This document shows positions 1-8,652 of a stretch of DNA of 64,000 nt, piece by piece; the first letter of the stretch is position 1; the number at the start of each line of letters is the position of its first letter. The position numbers and the translations under genes are program-made. The notes under the pieces are model-generated. The model did no database searches, had not been told where the DNA came from, and saw nothing but the letters and a program-made list of their open reading frames with translations. This stretch comes from Thermoplasmataceae archaeon (GTDB taxonomy: Archaea; Thermoplasmatota; Thermoplasmata; Thermoplasmatales; Thermoplasmataceae): NCBI GenBank assembly GCA_038729425.1, contig JAVYSB010000002.1, positions 48,812 to 112,811 on the forward strand, in the 5' to 3' direction.

Positions 1-607
1 TAGTCGCCATTCTTGCAGTATCATCACCAAAGGGCTGTTGCGTCGGCAATGTATATTCCGTGTATTTTCTGACAGTGACTTTACCCATAAAGGAGGAAAG
101 GTAATCCCTCACAGTATCTGCTTTTAGATCGTTTTCAGTGGTCACCGATATCCTGACGGGGGAAATTCTATGGCCTCCAGTATTAATCTCCCCTGCATGA
201 ATTCGCGAAGAACTGATTGGAAAAAGATCATCGGCGAGAACATAGGGGACCACAATTATCCTCATTGGCAATAGACCGTTTCTCTTTCTTCGGGTATTTA
301 TATCAATCGCGGATCTCTCTGTCTCTTTCGACACTACGATACAATCGTATTCCTTAACTGTATCCGCGTTGCCTCTCCTCGAATCTAGCGGCAGAATCTC
401 GTAGTTGTCTGTCATTTTTTTCATAAAGGCATCAAGGATAGCCATGCGTCTTGTAAACGAAGGTGTTTTGTACTCCTTATTTCCGGCAGTGTATTTATCC
501 GTGGTGAGACCGATAATGACCTTTTCCCCAGTCCCTATAGCAGTTTTAAGAAGAAGCTTATGACCTTTATGCATCCTGCTGAATGTACCACCGACAAGCG
601 TTACCAT
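1..607 (-). CDS. coaD: Bifunctional phosphopantetheine adenylyltransferase / NTP phosphatase fusion, C-terminus cut by window edge
   Basis: The ORF is open from an ATG at 607 to the window edge (202 codons seen). The N-terminal domain carries the archaeal PPAT nucleotidyltransferase signature GGTFSRMHKGHKLLL (residues 6-20) and the late motif ISSSRIHAGEIN (about 132-143). PPAT transfers AMP to 4'-phosphopantetheine in coenzyme A synthesis. After about residue 148 a second domain starts (ISVTTENDLKADTVRDYL) and reaches QPFGDDTARMA at the edge, which resembles the DUF84/YjjX inosine-xanthosine triphosphatase motif QPxGdeeT..GA. Such PPAT-NTPase fusions are known in Thermoplasmatales. The PPAT call is firm; the NTPase call rests on about 50 residues. 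Confidence 0.85.
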   Translation of the reverse strand, partial: MVTLVGGTFSRMHKGHKLLLKTAIGTGEKVIIGLTTDKYTAGNKEYKTPSFTRRMAILDAFMKKMTDNYEILPLDSRRGNADTVKEYDCIVVSKETERSAIDINTRRKRNGLLPMRIIVVPYVLADDLFPISSSRIHAGEINTGGHRISPVRISVTTENDLKADTVRDYLSSFMGKVTVRKYTEYTLPTQQPFGDDTARMAT

Positions 608-806
608 TCAGCACATAATCGGATGTTTGACATTAATCCTTCGCAAAGGAAAAGCTCTGGCGTATCCACGTCATCTCATTCTTAAGCCATCTCCCACATT
701 GACCGAGAAATCGGATCGATGGTCAGCGCGACGCGGAAATTTTTCGCTCTCTGAAACATGGATCGAAAGATTAAATTAATACCGCTCATTTTTAGTTGCG
801 TAAAAA

Positions 807-1028
807 ATGAGTCTCAGAAGCCAGATGAAAGTGAATAGGAGAATGATTTCAGCATTCCTGACCGGACAGGCGCATGATCTTTACGGTCTAGTTGGTATCG
901 CACTGTTCGCCATGGTAATATTCTTCTTAACATATGGAAATATTGCGATAAGTGTTCTTTCTATATTGATAGTCGGATTCTCATTTGGAATACTCGTGGA
1001 CCTTTGGGCCCACGGGTTCACGCATTAG
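807..1028 (+). CDS. Small two-helix membrane protein, unknown function
   Basis: This 73-residue protein has a basic N-terminus (RSQMKVNRRM) followed by two hydrophobic segments, about residues 27-44 and 46-64, and ends in the short tail DLWAHGFTH. An AT-rich TATA-like stretch at 772-781 lies about 30 bp before the ATG, fitting a near-leaderless transcript. It converges on the aminotransferase gene, with only one base between the two stop codons. I do not recognise the family. Hydrophobic pattern and promoter support a real gene. Confidence 0.6.
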   Translation: MSLRSQMKVNRRMISAFLTGQAHDLYGLVGIALFAMVIFFLTYGNIAISVLSILIVGFSFGILVDLWAHGFTH

Positions 1029-1029
1029 G

Positions 1030-2244
1030 TTATTTTGCTTCTACGAGGCTTTCTTCTTCACGTATTACTCTGGCCAGCCTTTCTATTGCAACCCTTATCT
1101 GTTCATCCTCAGGATATGTGAAGTTCAGCCTCATGTTGTTTTTCTTCTCTCCCTTGGGGTAGAATCCTGAGCCACTCACGTATGCAACGTTGTTCTTTAT
1201 TGCTTTCGCTACCATGGCCGTTGTATCTATGTTCTCGCTTACCGTAGCCCACACAAACATTCCACCATCCGGTTTGGACCAGGTTGATCCCTCCGGAAAG
1301 TATTCGTCAAGCGCCTTGAGCATAACGTCAAGTTTTCGCCTGTAAAGTTTCACAGTCTTTGGTACCTGCTTAAATATTATCCCACGTTTTACGTACTCGT
1401 ATGCAATGTACTGCGAGAAAGTGCTTGTGGAAAGATCAAGGGCCTGCTTCAGGAGGTTCAATTTTTCGTATATCTCGATAGGTGAGATCGTGTATCCAAG
1501 CCTGAGCCCAGGGCACATAACCTTGGAGAACGTGCCGAGGTAGGTCACATTTCCGTCTTTGTCCAGGCTTTTGACGCTAGGAATTTTCTCACCCCTGTAT
1601 CTTAGTTCGCCATAAGGGTTATCTTCTATTATGGGGATGCCGTATTCATTGGAAATCTCGATCAGTCTCTTTCTCCTGTCCAGGGACATCGTGTACCCGG
1701 CAGGGTTCTGGAAGTTCGGGATCGTGTAGATGAATTTTGGTCTGATTCCTTTGGCTTTGAGGCTCTTGACTTCCTTTTCCAGAATATCTATCCTCATCCC
1801 GTTTTCATCCATAGGTATCCCATGCATGTCCACACCGTTTGCGTTAAATGCAGATATCGCCCCGACGTAGGTAGGGGCCTCAGTTATAGCGACCTCTCCA
1901 GGCGTAACAAGCACCTTTCCAAGGGCATACAGAGCCTGCTGTGATCCTGAAGTTACAATGATACCTTTCTCATCCGAATCGATGTTCTCGGTGGTCTTTA
2001 CCAGTTTTTTTATCTCCGTCCTCAGTTCATTCAGGCCGCCGGTATTTCCATACTGCAGGGCGTATTTCCCGAAGTTCTTCAAAACATCATCAGTGATTTC
2101 TTGTATTTCAGCAATTGGAAACGTTTCGGGGTTTGGCATTCCTCCGCCCAGTGAAATAAGATCAGGCGATGACGCGTACTTCAAAAGTTCTCTTATCTCT
2201 GAGGGTTTCATGTATTTGACAATCTCAGAAAATCTGAAATCCAT
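1030..2244 (-). CDS. PLP-dependent aminotransferase, fold type I (2-aminoadipate/aromatic-type)
   Basis: The start at 2244 (MDFRFSEIVKYMKPSEIREL, 404 aa) is preferred over the in-frame upstream ATGs because the minus-strand TATA box (around 2296-2303) places transcription start near 2272. The Schiff-base lysine is K241 in GTFSKVMCPGLRLGY; IPNFQNPAG (175-183) and EDNPY (207-211) are the usual PLP-contact segments of class I/II aminotransferases close to LysN and archaeal aromatic aminotransferases. The protein is cytosolic and probably moves amino groups between 2-oxoglutarate and an amino acid; the substrate cannot be read from sequence. Confidence 0.85.
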   Translation of the reverse strand: MDFRFSEIVKYMKPSEIRELLKYASSPDLISLGGGMPNPETFPIAEIQEITDDVLKNFGKYALQYGNTGGLNELRTEIKKLVKTTENIDSDEKGIIVTSGSQQALYALGKVLVTPGEVAITEAPTYVGAISAFNANGVDMHGIPMDENGMRIDILEKEVKSLKAKGIRPKFIYTIPNFQNPAGYTMSLDRRKRLIEISNEYGIPIIEDNPYGELRYRGEKIPSVKSLDKDGNVTYLGTFSKVMCPGLRLGYTISPIEIYEKLNLLKQALDLSTSTFSQYIAYEYVKRGIIFKQVPKTVKLYRRKLDVMLKALDEYFPEGSTWSKPDGGMFVWATVSENIDTTAMVAKAIKNNVAYVSGSGFYPKGEKKNNMRLNFTYPEDEQIRVAIERLARVIREEESLVEAK

Positions 2245-2340
2245 GATTATCAATCCGGATATTGCCAATGCTCTAATAAACATACCTTCCTGTAGAATAT
2301 ATACAATTATGCAGATCATCTGAAGTATTCAATGAAAAAG

Positions 2341-2350
2341 TATTTTATAA
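2341..2350 (+). promoter_or_regulatory. TATA box of the small GTPase-endA operon
   Basis: TATTTTATAA is centred about 25 bp before the ATG at 2370, the spacing of a leaderless archaeal transcript. Confidence 0.6.
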
Positions 2351-2369
2351 TGCTCAGAATCAAACCCAG

Positions 2370-2900
2370 ATGGAAGCGGATCGAGTCACCTGGAAAATAA
2401 GCATAATCGGACCACTTGGAGTGGGAAAGAGTTCGCTTATCTCTAGGATTGTTTACGATTCTGATCTGTCAATTGGCAACAGGAAGCAGGTTGCCAGGAA
2501 GAAGCTATCCCTGGACTATGACGGACATAGGGTCAATGCTGACCTGCTTTTCATTGAAACTGAGGAAGGCAGCGAGATGGAAAAACTCGTATCCGGATCC
2601 AATGCGATCATTGCTGCAGTGGACATAACAGACAGGAAAACGCTTCCGCAGGTGGAGACTATTCTCAGGGAGCTTAATGGCGCGAGCTCAGGGGCATTAA
2701 AGGTCGTAGTGGGGACAAAACTTGACAGGAAATATGAAGCCGTCCTCTGGGAAGACGATCTTCAGAGACTAGGAGACAAATATAGCACAAAATTTTTCCT
2801 GGTATCCGCCAAAGACCCTGTTTCAGTGAAGGGAATGATGTCGTACATCCTCAACGAGCTTCTTCAAAGGTTTTATTCAAAGAGGAAGAAGAATGCCTAA
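2370..2900 (+). CDS. Small Ras/Rab-like GTPase
   Basis: This 176-residue P-loop GTPase has G1 GPLGVGKSS (about 14-22), a G4-like GTKLDRK (TKxD in place of NKxD) and G5 SAKD. The G3 DxxG motif is not canonical: the expected place reads FIETEEGSE, so hydrolysis may be slow or activator-dependent. The C-terminus is basic (RFYSKRKKNA) without a prenylation cysteine. The stop overlaps the endA start by 8 bp, so the two are translated from one mRNA. The cellular role is unknown. Confidence 0.8.
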   Translation: MEADRVTWKISIIGPLGVGKSSLISRIVYDSDLSIGNRKQVARKKLSLDYDGHRVNADLLFIETEEGSEMEKLVSGSNAIIAAVDITDRKTLPQVETILRELNGASSGALKVVVGTKLDRKYEAVLWEDDLQRLGDKYSTKFFLVSAKDPVSVKGMMSYILNELLQRFYSKRKKNA

Positions 2901-3822
2901 GGCAGTCTGCAGTCCTCTCACGTTCAAGATAAATATGAACCGGAGTGCTACTTATATCAACAGCAGGTACGGCGTTGGCAAGATTCTCCACGATTCTCTC
3001 TTTCTGGAACCATATGAGGCATTATTCCTCTATTTCACGGGCAGAATAGTTCCTGAGAATTCTCGCTTTGACGACACCAAACAGATAATCGAGACCTATA
3101 TAACGGATCGGGATGATTTTGATCTCTTCAGGGCATACCTTTATCTTAAATCAAAGGGCATGATCGTACGGAAGGATTCTGATCGGTTACTGATAAGGAG
3201 GAAGAGCGGAAAAGCTCCTTCGGTCTCAGTACATGTAAAGAATGAAAGCTCAAGGATTACGTTTCGCGAACTTGTTTGCACTGCCCCAACTCTTTACCTG
3301 ACAATCGATGACGAGGGCGACATCACTCTTTTCAGAACTAGCTTGGCAGATCCTGTGGGAGAGGTCGCCATGACATGGCCTGGTGCTGAAGAAATATTTG
3401 AAGCGGGTGGCAGGTTTTATCTGAATAATCCAGCAGAACGTACATGGCTGGGATCCGGGTTTGGAGAAAAGCGAATCCTTACCGACATGGAGGCTAGATT
3501 CATCCTGAAACAGGGGAAGAATGATATCCCGGGATCGTTAGAAACGGCATATGTTGTATACGAGGATCTGGTTAAGAGAAACCTGATAGTAAAAACTGGG
3601 TTTAAGTATGGGGCAAATTTTCGGGCATACCGGAAGAGTATGTCAGATCACGCCGAATTCCTTATCCATGTCATAGAAGACAGCGATCAGTGGTACAAGA
3701 TCAGCCGTGCAGTCAGAATTTCTCACGGCGTCAGGAAATCAATGATCTTCGCAGGTATTGGAGACGGAAAGGTGCAGTACGTAATGGTGTCAAGAACCCT
3801 TGAATTCTTTGATTCGGATTAA
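2893..3822 (+). CDS. endA: tRNA-intron endonuclease, two-repeat form
   Basis: The enzyme cuts bulge-helix-bulge introns from pre-tRNA. At 309 residues it is the fused form with a degenerate N-terminal repeat (residues about 15-110, including YINSRYGVGK) and a catalytic C-terminal repeat. The catalytic triad can be read there: Tyr in GFKYGANFRAY, His in RISHGVRKSM and Lys in the same motif (HGVRK). The gene starts inside the end of the upstream GTPase gene. With kptA at 31801 it forms part of a tRNA maturation set in this window. Confidence 0.92.
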   Translation: MPKAVCSPLTFKINMNRSATYINSRYGVGKILHDSLFLEPYEALFLYFTGRIVPENSRFDDTKQIIETYITDRDDFDLFRAYLYLKSKGMIVRKDSDRLLIRRKSGKAPSVSVHVKNESSRITFRELVCTAPTLYLTIDDEGDITLFRTSLADPVGEVAMTWPGAEEIFEAGGRFYLNNPAERTWLGSGFGEKRILTDMEARFILKQGKNDIPGSLETAYVVYEDLVKRNLIVKTGFKYGANFRAYRKSMSDHAEFLIHVIEDSDQWYKISRAVRISHGVRKSMIFAGIGDGKVQYVMVSRTLEFFDSD

Positions 3823-3872
3823 AATTTTAAAAAAGTGGTAGGATAAATATGTCCCTGCACCAGAGGAGTCGA

Positions 3873-4475
3873 TCAGATCTGTGCTTCGAAGTCATCTATG
3901 GTATATTTGAAGTCTGCGTAAGTTGATATCTCTCCTCTATTTTTCAGGATCTCCCTCGCCAGAAGCCAGTAAATTACTGCAAGCGATCTCCTTCCCTTGT
4001 TGTTCGTCGGGATTACGAGGTCAACAAAATCTGTTTTGTTGTTCGCGTCGCACAGGGCTATAATAGGTACGCCTATTTTCTTTGCCTCCTTTACTGCCTG
4101 TGTGTCCGCAAGCGGGTCTGTCGCTATGATGACCTTTGCTTCCTTGTAGCTGTCTAGCTGGGGGTTTGTAAGGGTTCCAGGGATGAATCTTCCAATTATA
4201 CTCGATGATTTCACGACTTCTGAGAACTTTGAAACCGGCCTGAACGCATACTGTCTCTGCGCTACGACTAGAATGTCAGAAGGGTTAAACCTGGCCAGCA
4301 TCTTGCCAGCGGTGATCAGGACGCTGTTTGTCATCTTTATATTCAGTATATAAAGCCCGTCGTCTCTGATCTTGAAAATGTAATTCTTCATATCGTTGGA
4401 TTTTACCTGGGTCCCTATGTGGACTCCCGATTTCTGGTATTCCTCTTCTGGAATCAACAACTCTTCTGAATTCAT
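3873..4475 (-). CDS. rpsB: Small-subunit ribosomal protein uS2
   Basis: At 200 residues this is the usual size for archaeal uS2. Diagnostic segments are SGVHIGTQVKSNDMKNYIF near the N-terminus, FIPGTLTNPQL in the middle and IALCDANNKTDFVDLVIPTNNKGR, the conserved uS2 block that binds 16S rRNA helices. It converges with endA; the 50-bp gap holds an AT-rich stretch (TTTTAAAAAA, 3825-3834) suitable for termination. A minus-strand TATA box, ATATATGATC, lies at about 4516-4527. Confidence 0.95.
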   Translation of the reverse strand: MNSEELLIPEEEYQKSGVHIGTQVKSNDMKNYIFKIRDDGLYILNIKMTNSVLITAGKMLARFNPSDILVVAQRQYAFRPVSKFSEVVKSSSIIGRFIPGTLTNPQLDSYKEAKVIIATDPLADTQAVKEAKKIGVPIIALCDANNKTDFVDLVIPTNNKGRRSLAVIYWLLAREILKNRGEISTYADFKYTIDDFEAQI

Positions 4476-4742
4476 TGAAGCACCTTTGGATACTACTAAA
4501 CTGGTGATATTCCGATCATATATATTGGTTCTCTTTGTGAGTTCAGAAAGTGCATAATGGCTGTTAACGTGGGATATTCAAAAACCGAAAGACAATTTGA
4601 ACTAATTAGACTGTAAATAGTGTCAAGCAATACGAAATTTCCAGTACTTAAAAACTGCTAGTTACTCAGGATGAACCAATGCCGAACAACTGCTTTAACC
4701 GAAAGCCAGTTGAACACGGGGTTTTCCAATTTCCTGAAAACG

Positions 4743-4752
4743 TAAAATATTA
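4743..4752 (+). promoter_or_regulatory. TATA box of the S9 peptidase gene
   Basis: TAAAATATTA is centred 23-24 bp before the ATG at 4771, fitting leaderless transcription. The 295-bp gap upstream (4476-4770) holds only very short ORFs that I do not support as genes. Confidence 0.55.
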
Positions 4753-4770
4753 GGCAGCATTGTCTGAATA

Positions 4771-6615
4771 ATGTCAAGGGATCATACTATAGAAGACTAT
4801 CTGGCGTACAGGACCATCTCAGATACCGGATTGACCGGTGACAATTCGGTCCTGTTTTTCTCCACTTCGCGTACCTTCAAAGAGAAAGGAAAGACCATGG
4901 AAGGCTCGGTGGTAGTCCAGTCTCTGAAAGATTCATCCATACAGGTGGAACTTCAGGAATCCGGAACAAAAAATTATAGCCCATCGGTAAACCCTGCCGG
5001 GAAACGTCTTGCTTACCTGCAGGAAAAGGACAAACAGCACAACCTTGTTATCTGTAATCTGGACGGCGGTAACGCTGAGCGCATCTTACTTGAGGGCATT
5101 GCAAGAAGAGCTTCATGGGTAGATGATAGCAGGTTAATGATCCTCATGTCTGATCCGGAAGATGAGGCGGCGAAGAAAGAGAGAGAGGCTGGTAATGATG
5201 GTTATTTCTTCGAGGAGGATCTAAAATATTCTTCACTATTCATTTACACACCCGGATATGGTTTCAGGAGAATCACCGATGGAATACAGGTCTGGGAATA
5301 TGATCTGGTCGGAGAAACAGTGGCATTAGTCGGTTCGGAAAACCCGATGGAAAGTTCATGGTATCATTCTAAAATCTATATACAGGGTATTGATGGAGGA
5401 TCGCGCAGGGAATTGTATTCCTCATCATGGCGGTCAGTGGCGAAACCAAGGATATCCCGTGATGGAGAGAAAGTGGCTTTTTTGGAATCTCTCTGGAGCG
5501 ACCGTGGCGTTACATCGGGCGATATTATTGTTGCGAATATTGGAGACGGGAAGATCACAAACATCACGGAGCGTCACGACAGGAGTTATTGTGACATGCA
5601 TTGGTCTCCCGATGGCAGGATCGTGGCACTGTGGACCAAAGAAGGATTGGCTGGCTTCAGCACCTATCTTGAGAACTGGAAGGATATATGGTCTTCGCCA
5701 GGAACCGTGTTCCCCGTCTCGTCTCCGGAATTCTGGCTTTCCGGAACCAGAATGGTCTTTTCATTCACCGACCCTGAGACACCGCTAGAAGTCTTCATGC
5801 ATGATTCTGGGCATATGGAGAAGCTCACAGGTATAAACTCAAGCCTGCAGGAACTGACCAGTTACAGTACCGAGATAGTCAAGTGGAAGTCCATAGATGG
5901 GCTTGAAATGTATGGAATTCTGAGGTACAAAAAAATCATTGATCCCCTGATTGTCAATGTACATGGAGGTCCTACTGGTTTTTCCCCCCTTACTTTCATG
6001 GATCGCAGTACCCCATTCATTCCAAAGGGGTATTCGATTTTCTATCCAAATTACAGAGGGAGCATAGGAAAGGGCAGATCCTTTGCTGAGGCAAACAGGG
6101 GAGACATGGGAGGAATGGACTTTCAGGATATACTGTCCGGGATCGAATATCTCAGGAATTCCGGAAAGGCAAACACGGAGTCGGTATTCATCACTGGCGG
6201 TTCATATGGTGGCTTCATGACGTCATGGGCAGTTACCCAGACTGATATCTTCAGTGCAGCAGTTGGCCTGTTTGGCATCACAGACTGGATAAGTTTTCAT
6301 GGAGTTACCAACATACCTGACTGGGATGCGATACACTACAACCAGAGCCCGTACTCAAAAGACCTATTCGAGAAGTTCTCTCCCATGAATTATCTGGAAA
6401 ATGTGAAAACTCCAATTCTCCTTCAGCATGGGATTGAGGATCCATGTGTCCCCGTGGGGCAGTATTTCCAGTTTTACCGCGGTCTCAAAGACCATGGCAA
6501 GACCGTGCGGCTGCTTCTCTATCCGAGAGAAGGCCACGGATTCCTTGAAAGGAAGCATATTGAAATGCAGTTTGAAGAATCACTCAAATGGTTCGATAAG
6601 TACAGGAACAGGTGA
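4771..6615 (+). CDS. Prolyl-oligopeptidase family (S9C) acylaminoacyl peptidase
   Basis: The 614-residue protein has an N-terminal beta-propeller with TolB/WD-like repeats (for example NPAGKRLAYL, SRDGEKVAFL, SPDGRIVALW; residues about 1-340) and a C-terminal alpha/beta hydrolase. The catalytic triad is visible: Ser478 in GGSYGGF, Asp557 in GIEDPCVP and His589 in EGHGF; NVHGGP forms the oxyanion region. No signal peptide is seen, so it probably degrades short or N-acylated peptides in the cytoplasm downstream of the proteasome and tricorn. It stands alone behind its own promoter. Confidence 0.88.
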   Translation: MSRDHTIEDYLAYRTISDTGLTGDNSVLFFSTSRTFKEKGKTMEGSVVVQSLKDSSIQVELQESGTKNYSPSVNPAGKRLAYLQEKDKQHNLVICNLDGGNAERILLEGIARRASWVDDSRLMILMSDPEDEAAKKEREAGNDGYFFEEDLKYSSLFIYTPGYGFRRITDGIQVWEYDLVGETVALVGSENPMESSWYHSKIYIQGIDGGSRRELYSSSWRSVAKPRISRDGEKVAFLESLWSDRGVTSGDIIVANIGDGKITNITERHDRSYCDMHWSPDGRIVALWTKEGLAGFSTYLENWKDIWSSPGTVFPVSSPEFWLSGTRMVFSFTDPETPLEVFMHDSGHMEKLTGINSSLQELTSYSTEIVKWKSIDGLEMYGILRYKKIIDPLIVNVHGGPTGFSPLTFMDRSTPFIPKGYSIFYPNYRGSIGKGRSFAEANRGDMGGMDFQDILSGIEYLRNSGKANTESVFITGGSYGGFMTSWAVTQTDIFSAAVGLFGITDWISFHGVTNIPDWDAIHYNQSPYSKDLFEKFSPMNYLENVKTPILLQHGIEDPCVPVGQYFQFYRGLKDHGKTVRLLLYPREGHGFLERKHIEMQFEESLKWFDKYRNR

Positions 6616-6746
6616 TTGATCATAGTAAACGAATCCGATAAGATATGGGGCATTCTATCAAGTGAATGTGAGATAAATTTATATTTCTGGATTCGGTATT
6701 TAAAAGAGCACAAAGATTGTGTTGAAAACTTGAGGCTGCAGGTTGT

Positions 6747-7901
6747 ATGAAAACGCTGATACTTAATGTGGACCGGGACAACGATTTCGGTGAGAAAATT
6801 GGAGTTGAGGGTCCGCTTATCGGCCGTCAGGAGTGCTTTCGAGCTGCCTCAAAGCTTATCCTCCAGGACCCGGAAGATTCTGACGCCAACGCTCTTTTTG
6901 GCGCAATAAAACATTATGACGATCTCCATAATGAGGGAATGGACGTTGAAATTGCACTTATAACCGGTGATGTTGAGGTTGGGCGCAAGTCAGACGAGAA
7001 ATTAGGGAGGGATCTTGACATCCTTCTTTCTTATCCAAGGATATATGGCGACGTGATACTTGTGTCCGACGGCGCTGAAGACGATTATATAACCCCACTC
7101 ATCACGTCAAGAACCAAGATCCGTTACGTAAAACACATAATAGTGCGGCACAACCAGAACATCGAGTCCCTTTATTATTATATTGTAAAGGGGCTGAAAG
7201 ACAAGAAACTGATGAGCAAGGTGCTGATCCCAGTAGGGTTGGTTCTTCTTGCCTATGGTATTTCCACGGTAGCTTTTATATCATATTCCTCCTTTATATC
7301 TGGCCTGCTGAGCGTGAATCCGAATCAGGGCGCAATAACTGTTGTTACCGTTGTGCTAGGTGCTTATCTCGTTGAGCGTGGATTTGAAATAGGTAAGAAG
7401 ATTAGATGGGCCATACGCAGCGCCCAGCAATATGCAAACGATACCAGGATAACTTTCATTACCTATCTGGTTACCGCACTGATCATACTTACTGGGCTTG
7501 GATTTACGTATTCCAGTGTCAGAACGATCAAAGATCCGATACTGGACGTCGTGCTGCTGTTTTTCTCCTTAATGGTGTGGTGGGTATACGCAGCCATATT
7601 CGCTAGAATAATGGGAATCGTCATACAGTCGTTTCTGGGACGGACAGGAGGCATAGCAAGGACATGGTCTGCAGCGTTCTTCGTATTTGCCGTGGCTCTA
7701 ATATCGTACGGCGTTATAAATTACGTCAGGTATATCTTTTCCTTTATTAGTTTTGACGGGGCGTTATTCAACATAGGTATCATCATTGCTGGCGTACTTC
7801 TGGCCATACTTGCTTCTCTCATACACAGGCATTTTTCTGCCGCGGAATCAGCTGGACATACCCCGAGAGCGCCGGGAGTAGCTGATGAACAGGTGCGATA
7901 A
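6747..7901 (+). CDS. DUF373 family membrane protein
   Basis: This 384-residue protein opens with the DUF373 signature MKTLILNVDRDNDFGEKIG, a soluble domain to about residue 150 with conserved Asp, including ILVSDGAEDD, which looks like a nucleotide- or metal-binding alpha/beta fold. About five to six hydrophobic helices follow (residues 153-365), then a polar tail. The family is widespread in Euryarchaeota and has no established function. Two TATA-like boxes (6673-6684 and 6696-6704) precede it. An inverted repeat separates it from mptE. Confidence 0.8.
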   Translation: MKTLILNVDRDNDFGEKIGVEGPLIGRQECFRAASKLILQDPEDSDANALFGAIKHYDDLHNEGMDVEIALITGDVEVGRKSDEKLGRDLDILLSYPRIYGDVILVSDGAEDDYITPLITSRTKIRYVKHIIVRHNQNIESLYYYIVKGLKDKKLMSKVLIPVGLVLLAYGISTVAFISYSSFISGLLSVNPNQGAITVVTVVLGAYLVERGFEIGKKIRWAIRSAQQYANDTRITFITYLVTALIILTGLGFTYSSVRTIKDPILDVVLLFFSLMVWWVYAAIFARIMGIVIQSFLGRTGGIARTWSAAFFVFAVALISYGVINYVRYIFSFISFDGALFNIGIIIAGVLLAILASLIHRHFSAAESAGHTPRAPGVADEQVR

Positions 7902-7917
7902 TTCAACGTTTCAGTCC

Positions 7918-7946
7918 ATTGTGGTTAAACGCCGTGAAACCACAAT
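7918..7946. repeat. Perfect 9-bp inverted repeat between DUF373 gene and mptE
   Basis: ATTGTGGTT (7918-7926) and AACCACAAT (7938-7946) are exact reverse complements with an 11-nt spacer. The element sits 28 bp before the mptE start. It could be a hairpin in read-through mRNA or a dyad operator. Confidence 0.6.
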
Positions 7947-7974
7947 AACAAATTCGCTGGACGTGATCTGAAAT

Positions 7975-8652
7975 ATGGAGTACAGTGAGTGGCTCCATTG
8001 GTATCAAGAAATCTGCAGGCATTTTGGTTATGACCCGGAGAAGGACTACCAGTCATCCATACTCCTGGACCGTTTGGCAAAGCAGAAGTTGCTGGATGTC
8101 CAGTTCTCTAGGTTATTCCGTTCCAAGGATATTTCCGTGATCGGCAACGGCCCAAAACTTAAGGAAATTCTTGATACGTACAGTGTAAAGGTTCCGTTTG
8201 TTGCGGATTCTGCTCTTCCTGTATTTTACCTAAAGGTCGGCATACCAAATGTCATAATCACTGATCTTGACGGGGAATCTCCCCTATTGCTCAAGTGCGA
8301 AGAAGAAGGATCAATGCTTGTGGTACACGCCCATGGAGACAACATGGTTGCGCTGGAAAATATAGTCCCAAGAATTGGGACGGAAATCCTCTGCACGACA
8401 CAGAACGTTCCATTTGGAAACATTTATAACTTTGGTGGTTTCACCGATGGCGACAGGTCCGCGTTCCTAGCCGACCATATCCAGCCAAGGTCCATAGAGT
8501 TGGTTGGATTCGACTTTAATAATCCTGTTAGCAAACCGGGGTCAAAGATCAGTGTGAAGAAAGAAAAACTAAATTACGCCAGGGGTCTGCTTCAGGAACT
8601 TGCCGCAGAAAGGGGAAAAGTATGGAGAGAGGGAGAAATTATTCAGGTCTGA
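7975..8652 (+). CDS. mptE: 6-hydroxymethyl-7,8-dihydropterin pyrophosphokinase, MptE/DUF115 type
   Basis: MptE activates 6-hydroxymethyldihydropterin with ATP to its diphosphate, the substrate of DHPS-like enzymes; it is the archaeal replacement of FolK. The 225-residue protein shows the DUF115 core: SVIGNGPKL (phosphate loop), IITDLDGE and LVVHAHGDN, and late ELVGFDF. Its partner reaction is encoded at 47869 (DHPS). The 3' end overlaps the convergent comB gene by 14 bp. Confidence 0.85.
   Translation: MEYSEWLHWYQEICRHFGYDPEKDYQSSILLDRLAKQKLLDVQFSRLFRSKDISVIGNGPKLKEILDTYSVKVPFVADSALPVFYLKVGIPNVIITDLDGESPLLLKCEEEGSMLVVHAHGDNMVALENIVPRIGTEILCTTQNVPFGNIYNFGGFTDGDRSAFLADHIQPRSIELVGFDFNNPVSKPGSKISVKKEKLNYARGLLQELAAERGKVWREGEIIQV

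Noticed and set aside
660..780. Possible short reading frame on the minus strand upstream of the PPAT gene
   Set aside because: Roughly 30 codons with no start codon in a sensible place; probably leader DNA or a remnant.
4557..4745. Two very short frames (19 and 24 codons) in the rpsB-peptidase gap
   Set aside because: No Shine-Dalgarno, no clear dedicated promoter and no protein-like pattern.
6364..6713. Antisense frames over the peptidase 3' end
   Set aside because: They are shadows of the strongly supported S9 peptidase frame.
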